A DNA stretch of 64,000 nucleotides, taken from the NCBI RefSeq assembly GCF_002300165.1, contig NZ_MLCE01000004.1:13120-77119 (forward strand), read 5' to 3'. Origin of the DNA: Streptomyces sp. Tue6028. GTDB lineage: Bacteria > Actinomycetota > Actinomycetes > Streptomycetales > Streptomycetaceae. Below the pieces are notes generated by a model. The model was given only the letters and a program-made list of their open reading frames with translations, was not told where the DNA came from and made no database searches. A program made the position numbers and the translations under genes. Positions 1-8,350 of this stretch are shown here, piece by piece; position 1 is the first letter of the stretch, and every line of letters starts with the position of its first letter.

Positions 1-3000
1 CACCCACACCAACACCGGCACCACGCAAAGCCTGCGCCAGACGATTCGCCCGACGATCCAGCTCACCGAACGTCAACGACCGACCCACCGCCTCCACCGC
101 CACCACACCCGGCGACTCCACCCCACGCACAGCGACCAACTCCGGCACCGACAACCCCGGCACCGCGACCCCCGTGTCGTTCCACGCCTTCAGCAGTCGC
201 CGTTCCTGGACGGAGCTGATGTCGACGGCGGACAGGGCTGTGTCCGCGTCGGCGGCCACGGCTTCGAGGAGCTGGACGAAGTGGTGGGCCAGACGCTCGA
301 CCGTCTCGCGGTCGAAGAGCGAGGTGGCGTATTCGAAGGCTCCGATCAGCGAGCCGTCGTGCTGTCGCCAGACGAAGAGGGTGAGGTCGGTCTTGGCGAC
401 ACGCCAGGCGCCCTGGAAGGCGTCCATCAGGACGTCGTCGGCGGCGACCGAGGTCGCTCCTTCGTCCTGGAGGTCGAAGGCGACCTGGTAGAGCGGGGTG
501 CGTGAGAGGTCGCGGGTGGGCTGGAGCTCGTCCACGAGGCGTTCGAAGGGCAGCTCCTGATGGGCGAATCCGGCCATCACGGTGGCACGGACGCGCTGGA
601 GCAGCTGGGCGAACGTGGGGTCGCCGGTCAGGTCGCAGCGCATCACGAGCGAGTTGAGGAAGAAGCCGACCGTGTCCTGGGTCTCCGGGCGGGTCCGGCC
701 GGTGACCGGGCTGCCGATGCCGAAGTCGTCCTGTCCGCTGTAGCGGCCGAGCAGTGCGCCGAAGGCCGCGAGCAGGGTGACGTACGGGGTCGCGCCGTGT
801 CGGCGTCCGATGCCGGTGAGGGTGTCGGCGAGGGAGGCCGGCACGGAGAACCTGACGCCGGAGCCGTGCGCGTCGCGCCGGGCGGGCCGGGGCCGGTCGG
901 TGGGGAGCCTGAGTTCGGGCAGCCCCGCGAGGGCCTGCTTCCAGTGGTCGAGTTCGCGCGTCGAGGCGACCTCGGCGGCGTGGGACGCCTGCCAGGCCGC
1001 GAAGTCGGCGTACTGTACCTGGAGTTCGCCGAGCTCGGGAGGACGGCCCTCGGTGGCTGCGGCGCACAGTTCGCGCAGTTCGCGGTCGAGCAGGACGGTC
1101 GACCAGCCGTCGGTGGCGATGTGATGGGCCGTCACCAGCAGGACCGGGCCGCCCTTCGGCACGCGGACCATCAGGGCGCGCCACAGCGGGCCCTCCGCGA
1201 GGTCGAAGCCGCGGGCGAACTGCTCCGCGAACAGGCCCTCCAGGTCGGCCTCCGAGGCGTCCTCGACACGCAGTTCGACGGTGCCCGGCGCGGCGATCAC
1301 CTGGCGGGGTTCCTCGCCCCGGACCACGTACCGGGTGCGCAGGGACTCGTGGCGGGCCTCCAGCGCGTCGAGGGCGGACTGCACGACGTCGCGCGTCGTG
1401 CCGGCGGGCAGCCGCAGGAAGAACGGGGCCACCCATTCGGGGCTGCCCGGGTGCATGCGGTCCAGGAACCACAGCCGGTGCTGGCCGAAGGACAGCGGCA
1501 GCGGCGCGTCGCGGCCGACGGGCGTCACACCGGGGACGGCGGGCCGCGCGTCCTCCAGCAGCCTCGCCTGCGCCTCGACGGTGAACGCGCCGAAGAGGCC
1601 GCGCAGCTGGATGTCGTCGCCGGATGCCCTGCGCAGCGCGTCGGCCAGCCGGGTCAGGACCAGGGAGGAGCCGCCGAGCGAGAAGAAGTCGTCGTGGGCG
1701 CCGACCCGTTCGACCTGGAGGAGTTGTTCCCACACCTGCGCCACGAGACGCTCGGCGGGGGTACGGGGGGCGACGTGCTCGGCGGAGTCCTTGGCCGGCT
1801 CCAGGGCCGGGTCGGGCAGGGCGGCGCGGTCCACCTTGCCGCTGCTGGTGAGCGGGAAGGCGTCCAGCGGCACGAACAGCGAGGGGATCATCGGTTCGGG
1901 CAGCCTGCCGCGCAGGAAGGTGCGCAGTTCGTCGCGTGGGATGCGGCGGGCCGTGGTCAGGTAGGCGACGAGCCGCTTGCCGTCGCCCAGGGTGCGGGCG
2001 TCGACGACGGCTCCGCGGACGTCGGGGTGGGCGTTCAGTGCGGCCTCGACCTCGGCGGGTTCGATGCGGACGCCGTTGACCTTGACCTGGTGGTCGGCGC
2101 GGCCGAGGAAGTCCAGGGCGCCGTCGGACCGCCAGCGCACCAGGTCGCCGGTGCGGTACATGCGGCTGCCGGCGGGGCCGTGCGGGTCGGGCAGGAAACG
2201 CTCGGCGGTCTGCGCGGGCCGGCCCGCGTAGCCGCGCGCCGTGCCGTCGCCGGCGGCGTACAGTTCGCCCACGACCCCGACGGGCACCGGGTCGAACTCG
2301 GCGTCGAGGACGTACACCCTCATGTGGTCCAGGGGCCGCCCGATGGGGACGGCCTCGGCGTGCCGCTCCGGGTCGTAGAGCTGCGCGGTGACGTCGATGG
2401 AGCACTCGGTGGGGCCGTAGGTGTTCCAGACGCGGGCGGCGCCCGGTTCGGCGAGCGCCCGGCACAGTTCGCCGTCGAGGGGTTCGCCCGCCGAGCACAC
2501 CAGTCGCAGATCGGCGCAGTCCGTCCAGCGCGGCTCGGCGACGAGCAGCCGCAGCACCGACGGCACGCCCTGGAGGACGGTGATGTGCTCGTCGGCGACC
2601 GTCGCCACGAGCAGGGCGGGGTCGGCCTCGGCGCCGGGCGGTGCCATGACGACGGTGGCGCCCGCGGCGAGCGGCGTGAACAGTTCCCAGCCGGCGGCGT
2701 CGAAGGTGAGGACGGTCTTCTGGAGCACGCGGTCCGTGCTGGTCACTCCCTGGTTGTCGAGGGACCAGGCGATCCGGCCGGCGATGCCGCCGTGCTGCAC
2801 GAGGACGCCCTTGGGACGTCCGGTCGAGCCGGAGGTGTAGGTGAGGTAGGCGGCGTGGTCGGCGGTGACCTCGGTCTCGGGTGCCGTGTCGGGCAGTGCG
2901 GCCAGGGCGTCGGACTCCCGGTCGAGGTCCACGACTCCGCCGGGCAGGAGCTCCGCGAAGGTGTCGGCGTCGGTCCCGCTCGTCAGCACCGTGCGCGCAC

Positions 3001-3298
3001 CGCTGTCCGCGACGACCCAGGCCGTGCGCTCCTGCGGGTGCCCCGTGTCCAACGGTAGGTAGGCGGCGCCCGCCTTCCACACGCCGAGCAGGGCGGCGAC
3101 GAGGTCGTGGCCGCGCGGCAGGCAGACGACGACCCGGTCCTCGGCGCCGACGCCGCGGGACGCGAGGAGCCGCGCGATCCGGTTGGCGCGCCGGTCGAGC
3201 GCTTCGTAGCTCAGTGGCCCCTGGGCGCCGTCGACCGCGACGGCGAGCGGAGTCGACACGGCCTGGTGGGCGATGAGTCGGTGCAGCGGGACTGTCAT
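1..3298 (-). CDS. Nonribosomal peptide synthetase, A-T-C-A..., partial (continues past left edge)
   Basis: The frame reads open from an ATG at 3298, behind a GGAGAAGAG ribosome site, to base 1 without a stop, so the C-terminus is missing. Domains by residue: adenylation about 10-500 (A3 YTSGSTGRPKG near 155, A5 NTYGPTE near 295, A10 PLTSSGKVDR near 484), carrier with LGGSS near 540, condensation about 600-1025 with HHIATDG, then the start of a second adenylation domain. There is no condensation domain before the first A, so this looks like the initiating module. The specificity code of A1, read by eye against GrsA, is D-A-W-Q-C-A-T-I-D-K; I cannot assign the substrate. SbnA/SbnB-like genes upstream suggest diaminopropionate is one building block (inference). 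It is the last visible gene of the operon; a 117-base gap separates it from the sbnB-like gene. Confidence 0.95.
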   Translation of the reverse strand, partial: MTVPLHRLIAHQAVSTPLAVAVDGAQGPLSYEALDRRANRIARLLASRGVGAEDRVVVCLPRGHDLVAALLGVWKAGAAYLPLDTGHPQERTAWVVADSGARTVLTSGTDADTFAELLPGGVVDLDRESDALAALPDTAPETEVTADHAAYLTYTSGSTGRPKGVLVQHGGIAGRIAWSLDNQGVTSTDRVLQKTVLTFDAAGWELFTPLAAGATVVMAPPGAEADPALLVATVADEHITVLQGVPSVLRLLVAEPRWTDCADLRLVCSAGEPLDGELCRALAEPGAARVWNTYGPTECSIDVTAQLYDPERHAEAVPIGRPLDHMRVYVLDAEFDPVPVGVVGELYAAGDGTARGYAGRPAQTAERFLPDPHGPAGSRMYRTGDLVRWRSDGALDFLGRADHQVKVNGVRIEPAEVEAALNAHPDVRGAVVDARTLGDGKRLVAYLTTARRIPRDELRTFLRGRLPEPMIPSLFVPLDAFPLTSSGKVDRAALPDPALEPAKDSAEHVAPRTPAERLVAQVWEQLLQVERVGAHDDFFSLGGSSLVLTRLADALRRASGDDIQLRGLFGAFTVEAQARLLEDARPAVPGVTPVGRDAPLPLSFGQHRLWFLDRMHPGSPEWVAPFFLRLPAGTTRDVVQSALDALEARHESLRTRYVVRGEEPRQVIAAPGTVELRVEDASEADLEGLFAEQFARGFDLAEGPLWRALMVRVPKGGPVLLVTAHHIATDGWSTVLLDRELRELCAAATEGRPPELGELQVQYADFAAWQASHAAEVASTRELDHWKQALAGLPELRLPTDRPRPARRDAHGSGVRFSVPASLADTLTGIGRRHGATPYVTLLAAFGALLGRYSGQDDFGIGSPVTGRTRPETQDTVGFFLNSLVMRCDLTGDPTFAQLLQRVRATVMAGFAHQELPFERLVDELQPTRDLSRTPLYQVAFDLQDEGATSVAADDVLMDAFQGAWRVAKTDLTLFVWRQHDGSLIGAFEYATSLFDRETVERLAHHFVQLLEAVAADADTALSAVDISSVQERRLLKAWNDTGVAVPGLSVPELVAVRGVESPGVVAVEAVGRSLTFGELDRRANRLAQALRGAGVGVG

Positions 3299-3415
3299 CT
3301 CTTCTCTTCTCCAGGGAAGTGAGCGCGTGCGGCGGTGCGACGGCCCTCGGCGGCGCCGCCGCTGGTCCGGCGGCTCGCGGCGGCGCGGTCGGCGGTGTGC
3401 GGGAGGGCGGGTGGC

Positions 3416-4432
3416 CTACGCGGCGGGCGGCGGCAGGAAGTCCGTGACGTCGGTGCCGAGTCCGCCGGCGCGGGCCCGGTCCCGTACGAAGCGGGCGAGC
3501 GCGAGGTCGAGGACCCCGAGCCCGAACGGCGAGTACACGAGCCGTCTGCCGGGCCGCGGGTCGAGCGTCGCGGTGCCGCGCAGCAGAGCGCCGATGCTCG
3601 CGTCGATGAAGTCCCGTCCGCCGGAGGCGAGTTCGGCGAGGTGGACCGAGGTGTTCTCGCGGCACACGTGGTCGGGGTCGTCGACGACGTTGTGGGAGTC
3701 GAGGACGGCCGGGACGGTGATGTCGCGCAGCGAGAGGTGCAGCACCACGGTGCCGGGCGGGCAGGCGTCGAGGGAGGTGTGCGGGGTCGCGGCGGTGGTG
3801 GCGATGGACACCAGGTCGTGGGCGGCCAGGGCCTCGTCGAGGGTGTCGCAGTGGCGGACGCCGGCCGACGGGAGCAGCCGCGCGTTGTCCAGGGTGAACC
3901 GCCGGGCGCGCTCGGGGTCGGTGTCGTACACGGTGAGCCGGTCGAGGCCCGGGTGTTCGGCGGCGAGGAAGCGGAGCACCTCGCGGTTGATGACGCCGCA
4001 TCCGATGAGCGTGATACCGGAGGGCCTGCGGCCGGAGAGCAGTACGCGCGCGCCCACCGCGGCGGACGCGGCGGTGCGCCGGGCGGAGATCAGGGAGCCC
4101 TCGATGAGCGCCTCGGGCTGTCCGTTGCGCAGCGAGTTGAGCAGGATCGCCGCGCTGGCGCGCTGCACCCCCGAGGCGATGTTGCCGGGGAAGGAGGCGA
4201 TCCACTTCATTCCGGCGATGTCGTCGTCGCCGGTTTCGGTGCTGCCGCCGAGATAGGCGGGCAGTCCGATGATGCGGTCCCTGGGGCGGTCGGGGAAGCG
4301 GAGGAAGACCGAGTGCGGCAGGCTGGTGCGGCCCTCGTCGTGGCGCCGGTAGGCCTCGGCGACGAGGTCGACGACCTCCTTCTCGCGGCCTTCGAGGAGG
4401 CCCGCTACCGTCTGGTGGCCGATGATCAGCAT
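3416..4432 (-). CDS. sbnB: SbnB-like N-(1-amino-1-carboxyl-2-ethyl)-glutamate dehydrogenase
   Basis: This 338-residue protein of the ornithine cyclodeaminase/mu-crystallin family matches SbnB in length and in its partner gene. SbnB oxidatively cleaves the SbnA product to release L-2,3-diaminopropionate and 2-oxoglutarate, using NAD. The Rossmann segment GCGVINREVLRFL lies mid-protein. I chose the ATG at 4432 (MLIIGHQTV) because it overlaps the stop of the sbnA-like gene by seven bases (ATGCTGA), which implies translational coupling; the longer frame has an unconvincing proline-rich leader. Known from the family: SbnA plus SbnB supply Dap in staphyloferrin B, and relatives do so in viomycin and capreomycin. 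Inference: the pair supplies Dap to the NRPS downstream. Confidence 0.88.
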   Translation of the reverse strand: MLIIGHQTVAGLLEGREKEVVDLVAEAYRRHDEGRTSLPHSVFLRFPDRPRDRIIGLPAYLGGSTETGDDDIAGMKWIASFPGNIASGVQRASAAILLNSLRNGQPEALIEGSLISARRTAASAAVGARVLLSGRRPSGITLIGCGVINREVLRFLAAEHPGLDRLTVYDTDPERARRFTLDNARLLPSAGVRHCDTLDEALAAHDLVSIATTAATPHTSLDACPPGTVVLHLSLRDITVPAVLDSHNVVDDPDHVCRENTSVHLAELASGGRDFIDASIGALLRGTATLDPRPGRRLVYSPFGLGVLDLALARFVRDRARAGGLGTDVTDFLPPPAA

Positions 4433-5442
4433 GTTCCCACCGCCATGGTGTGCTCCGGTTCCTTCCACAGGTGGCTCACTTCGCCGAAGTGGCGGAGCAC
4501 CCATCCGTCGTCGTAGATCGTGTCGAGGTAGCGGTCGCCGCGGTCCGGGAAGACCAGCACGCAGGTGCTGCCGGCGGGGATGCGGTCGGCGTACCGGCCC
4601 AGGGCGGCGGTGACGGCGCCGGACGAGCCGCCCGCGAGGATGGCCTCGCGCTGGGTCAGGGTCCGGCAGCCGACCACGCAGTCGAGGTCCGAGACGAGCA
4701 CCACTTCGTCGGCGCGTGCCGGATCGAAGAGGGCCGGGCGGACGGCCGCGCCGTGCCCGGGGAGCAGCCTGGGTCCGGCCGGGCCGCCGAACAGCACGCT
4801 GCCGAGGGCGTCGACGCCGACCAGCGTCGTGGACAGACCGTGGTCACGGATGTAGTCGGCGCAGCCGGTGAGGGTGCCGCCGGTTCCGGTGGCGCAGAAC
4901 AGGTAGTCGACCCGGCCGTCCAACGCCTCGGCGATCTCCCGCATGGTCCGGGTGTGGGCCCGCGGGTTGAGCGGGTTGGCGTACTGGTTGGGCCAGTACG
5001 CGCCGGGCAGGGCGGCCACCAGTTCGCGGACCCGGGCCAGCCGGGCGGGGAGGTAGGCGCCGGTGTCGGGGTCGGGTTCGGCGACCATGTCGACCGTGAC
5101 CTGGTAGGCGCGCAGGATCTTCAGGTTCTGCAGGGTGGTCTTGGGGTCGACGACGCAGATGAAGTCGATCCCGTAGTACCGGCAGATCTGGGCGATGCCG
5201 ATGGCCAGGTTGCCGGAGCTGGACTCCACCACCGTGGAGCGGCCGGGGATGAGTTCGCCGCCTCTGATCCGGCCCAGCAGCATGGACAGCGCGGACCTGT
5301 CCTTGACGCTGCCTCCGGGGTTGAACCCTTCGAGCTTGGCGAGGACCCGGGAGGGGAAACGGGGCAGCAGGCCGCCCAGTTCCACCAGATGTGTGTCGCC
5401 GACGGCGTCGAGGATGCCGTCGAGCACCGGTCGTGGCGTCAT
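4426..5442 (-). CDS. sbnA: SbnA-like PLP-dependent ACEGA synthase (cysteine synthase family)
   Basis: This 338-residue member of the cysteine synthase/cystathionine beta-synthase fold has the PLP lysine in NPGGSVKDRSA (near residue 47), the substrate loop SSSGN, and the phosphate-binding GTGGT stretch. SbnA enzymes join O-phospho-L-serine and L-glutamate into ACEGA, the precursor cleaved by SbnB. The directly overlapping SbnB-like gene is what favours this reaction over ordinary cysteine synthesis. It is separated from the condensation protein upstream by about 160 bases that contain two copies of a short CATGACGGTCACGG repeat, so a separate internal promoter is possible. Confidence 0.88.
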   Translation of the reverse strand: MTPRPVLDGILDAVGDTHLVELGGLLPRFPSRVLAKLEGFNPGGSVKDRSALSMLLGRIRGGELIPGRSTVVESSSGNLAIGIAQICRYYGIDFICVVDPKTTLQNLKILRAYQVTVDMVAEPDPDTGAYLPARLARVRELVAALPGAYWPNQYANPLNPRAHTRTMREIAEALDGRVDYLFCATGTGGTLTGCADYIRDHGLSTTLVGVDALGSVLFGGPAGPRLLPGHGAAVRPALFDPARADEVVLVSDLDCVVGCRTLTQREAILAGGSSGAVTAALGRYADRIPAGSTCVLVFPDRGDRYLDTIYDDGWVLRHFGEVSHLWKEPEHTMAVGTC

Positions 5443-5602
5443 GGACGCGGACTCCTGCCGGATTCGTGGGCGGTCGCGGGATGTGCCTGCGTGGCGGTCA
5501 CGGGGCTCGGCGCCGTGGCCGCCGCGGGACGCCCGGCCCCGGCGGTCGCGGGGCGCGGAGACATGACGGTCACGGCGGTGGCGGGGCGCCGGGCCATGAC
5601 GG

Positions 5603-7027
5603 TCACGGCGTGCCGCCGGAGCCCGCGCCGCCCAGGGCGAGCAGGGCCCGGCGCTCGGCGTCGTCGGTCAGCGGGATGCGGGAGACGCGCTGGTCGGGGT
5701 CGTCCGCCGCCGCCTCGACGAAGCGCAGGAAGACGTCGAACAGCCGCTCCACCGTGGCCCGTTCGAAGAGGTCGGTGTCGTAGCGCAGGGCCATCGTCAG
5801 CCCGTAGACATCACGGGTGATCTCCAGCGAGAGGTCGCACTGGCCTTCAAGGTGCGGGATCTCCAGGTACGTCGTCTCGATGCCCGCCACGGTCATCGGC
5901 TCGCCGGAGGCGGCGCCGCCCATGCCCGGTCCGAACCGGTCGGTGGCGACCATCGTCACCGAGATCCGGTAGAGCGGGCCCGTGGTGCCGGCGTCGCGGG
6001 CGACGAGCGGGTACGGGTAGGAGACGCGTGCGGTGGCCTGCCGGACCCGGTCGGCGGCCTGGGTCATGGCGTCCGCGAGGGTGGTGTCGCGGCCGAATCG
6101 GCCCCGGATGAGGACCGGGTTGACGAAGTAGCCGACGACCTGGGCCGCGGAGGAGCGGCGGGTCGACGCCGGGCAGGCGAGGAGGAAGTCCCGCTGGCCG
6201 CCCCAGCGGTGGAGCAGCGACTGGAAGGCGCCGAGCGTGAGGGCGAACGGGGAGACTCCGCGCTGCGCGGCGGTGCGCAGCACCTTGTCGGAGAGCCGGT
6301 CGGGCAGCCGGCGCAGCAGGCTCGCGCCGGTCTGTGAGGACACGGCGGGGCGGGGCCGGTCGGTGGGCAGTTCGGCGGCCTGCGCGCCGGCGGCCTCCTC
6401 CTGCCAGAACTCGGCCTGCCGCTTGCCGCGCGAGGAGTCGAGGAGCATCTGCTCGCGCTCGACGAAGTCGTCGTAGGCGACGGGCAGCGGTTCCCAGCCG
6501 GGATCGTCGTGGCCGGTCGCGAACGCCTCGTAGGCCTGGAGCAGGTCGCGCCACAGCAGCCACTGGGAGAAGGCGTCGGTGGCGATGTGGTGGGTGACGA
6601 CGAGGGCGACGGCGTCGTGGCGGCGGCGCAGCAGGACAGCCCGGAAGGGGCCTTCGGTGTCGAGGCGGAAGGGGCGGCGGACCTCCGCCCGCACCAGTGC
6701 GTCGAGCTCCTCGTCCGTCGCGTCCGGCACCTCTTGGGCCGTCAGTTCACCGAGCGTGCCGACCGCTTCGACGACGCGGCAGGGCTGTCCGTCGGTCTCG
6801 GTGTAGCGCGAGCGGAGCATCGCATGACGGTCCGTCAGGGCGCGTACGGCGCGGGCGAGGATCTCCGGGTCCGGCGCGGGCGTCATGCGGGCCCCGCCGG
6901 CGAGGTTGTACGTCGCGCTGTCGGGGGCCAGGCGCTGGAGGAGCCACAGCCCCTCCTGGCCCACCGACAGCGGCAGCGGTGTGTCGAGGACGGTGTCCAC
7001 CGTCGGCCCCCCGTGGTGGCGTTCCAC
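5603..7027 (-). CDS. Free-standing NRPS condensation domain protein
   Basis: This 474-residue protein is a single condensation domain. The C1-type motif LSVGQEGLWLLQRL is at the N-terminus and the active-site motif is HHIATDAFS, so HHxxxD is intact but the usual following Gly is Ala. The chosen start is GTG at 7027, two bases after the stop of the acyl carrier protein; the longer open frame upstream is an out-of-frame read of the ACP gene. A discrete C domain placed directly after a discrete ACP suggests it transfers the acyl group carried by that ACP onto an amine or hydroxyl, for example a peptidyl or Dap amino group (inference). No adenylation or carrier domain is fused. Confidence 0.9.
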   Translation of the reverse strand: MERHHGGPTVDTVLDTPLPLSVGQEGLWLLQRLAPDSATYNLAGGARMTPAPDPEILARAVRALTDRHAMLRSRYTETDGQPCRVVEAVGTLGELTAQEVPDATDEELDALVRAEVRRPFRLDTEGPFRAVLLRRRHDAVALVVTHHIATDAFSQWLLWRDLLQAYEAFATGHDDPGWEPLPVAYDDFVEREQMLLDSSRGKRQAEFWQEEAAGAQAAELPTDRPRPAVSSQTGASLLRRLPDRLSDKVLRTAAQRGVSPFALTLGAFQSLLHRWGGQRDFLLACPASTRRSSAAQVVGYFVNPVLIRGRFGRDTTLADAMTQAADRVRQATARVSYPYPLVARDAGTTGPLYRISVTMVATDRFGPGMGGAASGEPMTVAGIETTYLEIPHLEGQCDLSLEITRDVYGLTMALRYDTDLFERATVERLFDVFLRFVEAAADDPDQRVSRIPLTDDAERRALLALGGAGSGGTP

Positions 7028-7029
7028 CG

Positions 7030-7290
7030 TCAGACCTCGGCCTTCGCGGTCGCGAGGAAGGCGACGACGTCCCGCACGCGCAGCAGTTCGGCGACCGTCT
7101 CGTCGGGCACGGACAGGCGGTAGGTCTTCTCCACGGCGGCCAGCAGGTCGACCCGGGTGAGCGAGTCCATGCCGAGCTCCTCGAAGCTGGAGTCCGCGTC
7201 GATGTCGCCCTCCAGGTCGAGGGCGGTGCGCTGGACCAGGGCGATGACCTCGGCGGTCAGGGCGTCGGTGGTCGTCTCGTGCGTCGTCAT
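7030..7290 (-). CDS. Acyl carrier protein
   Basis: This 86-residue acidic protein has the phosphopantetheine attachment motif ELGMDSLTRVDLL, with the modified Ser near residue 44. Length and charge match discrete ACPs of fatty acid or polyketide type rather than NRPS carriers (which read LGGxS). It lies between the ketosynthase III gene upstream and the discrete condensation domain downstream, so it probably carries the acyl chain from KAS III to that condensation domain (inference). The ATG at 7290 is the only sensible start. Confidence 0.93.
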   Translation of the reverse strand: MTTHETTTDALTAEVIALVQRTALDLEGDIDADSSFEELGMDSLTRVDLLAAVEKTYRLSVPDETVAELLRVRDVVAFLATAKAEV

Positions 7291-7341
7291 GTGTGGATCC
7301 GTCTCTTGAGTGGTGAGCTGGGAAGGGTGGCGGTGCCCTGG

Positions 7342-8343
7342 TCAGGGCATGCGGACGACCTGTCCGGCGTAGGTGAGGCCGGCGCCGAAGCCGAGCAGCA
7401 GCACGTGGTCGCCGGGCGTGGAGCGGCCGCTGTCGTGGAGGCGGCTGAGTGCGAGGGGCACCGAGGCGGCGGAGGTGTTGCCGGTGTCGACGACGTCGTT
7501 GACGACGCGCTCGGGCGGCAGTTCCAGCTCCCGGGTGAGGGTCTTGATGATGCGGTTGTTGGCCTGGTGCGGCACGAACCAGTCGATGTCCCGCATGGTG
7601 ATTCCGGCGGCGGCGCAGGCCCGGTGCGCGACGTCCGGCATGGTGGCCGTGGACCACTTGTAGACGAGCGGGCCGTTCATGGCGACGTACTCGCGTCCGT
7701 CGGGCCTCTCGGTGAGGCCGAGGACGTTGTGCCGGGCGCCGTCGCTGCCCCATACGGCGGGGCCGATCCCGGTGTGCTCGGAGCGCGAGACCACGGCGGC
7801 GCCGGCTCCGTCGCCGAAGATGACGAAGGTGTCGGGGTCGTCCGGGTCGATCCAGTCGCTGGTGCGCTCGGCGCCGACCACGAGGACGTGCCGTGCCTCG
7901 CCGAGCCGTACGGCGCCGGAGGCCATGGCCATCGAGTAGGTGAAGCCCGCGCACACCGCGTTGAGGTCGTACGCGCCCGAGTTGGGCAGGCCGATGCGGC
8001 TGGCGACCTCCGGTGCGATGCCCGGCATGCGGCGCTTACGGGTCGCGGTGGCCACGATGGTGAGGTCCACCTCGGTGGGGTCGATGTCGGCCATCACCAG
8101 GGCCTTCTCGCCGGCGGCGACGGACATGGTGACCAGGTCCTCGGCCTCGCTCGCGTGGTGCCGGGTCCTGATGCCGGTGCGCTGTTCGATCCACTGCGGG
8201 GAGACGGTGGTGCGCGGGGACAGTTCCTCGTTGGACAGCAGCTTCGCCGGCCGGTAGGCGGCGATGCCGGTGATGCGGGATCCGTGGGTCGGCGGGGTCA
8301 GATAGGTCTCCAACGGAGCTCCCGCTGCCTCGGGTTGTGCCAT
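7342..8343 (-). CDS. 3-oxoacyl-ACP synthase III (KAS III, FabH-like)
   Basis: This 333-residue thiolase-fold protein has the KAS III catalytic triad in order: Cys in LNAVCAGFTYSM, His in VPHQANNRI, and Asn in VDTGNTSAAS. The WIEQRTGIRTRH stretch is also typical. KAS III condenses an acyl-CoA starter with malonyl-ACP. With its own ACP, a FabG-like reductase and no dehydratase or enoyl reductase seen here, one condensation and one ketoreduction would give a short 3-hydroxyacyl-ACP (inference). A FabH-like gene inside an NRPS operon has precedent in lipopeptide clusters such as CDA. Gaps to neighbours are 7 bases upstream and 51 downstream. Confidence 0.93.
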   Translation of the reverse strand: MAQPEAAGAPLETYLTPPTHGSRITGIAAYRPAKLLSNEELSPRTTVSPQWIEQRTGIRTRHHASEAEDLVTMSVAAGEKALVMADIDPTEVDLTIVATATRKRRMPGIAPEVASRIGLPNSGAYDLNAVCAGFTYSMAMASGAVRLGEARHVLVVGAERTSDWIDPDDPDTFVIFGDGAGAAVVSRSEHTGIGPAVWGSDGARHNVLGLTERPDGREYVAMNGPLVYKWSTATMPDVAHRACAAAGITMRDIDWFVPHQANNRIIKTLTRELELPPERVVNDVVDTGNTSAASVPLALSRLHDSGRSTPGDHVLLLGFGAGLTYAGQVVRMP

Positions 8344-8350
8344 GACGTCC

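Noticed and set aside
560..3058. 832-codon open frame on the plus strand
   Set aside because: It is the antisense of the NRPS gene. Its product is Gly/Glu/Val-rich low-complexity sequence with no domain, while the minus strand reads clean A, T and C domains.
63..4205. 1380-codon Arg/Pro/Ala-rich frame on the minus strand
   Set aside because: It is an out-of-frame read of the NRPS and sbnB-like genes; no motifs, and it crosses the true gene boundary.
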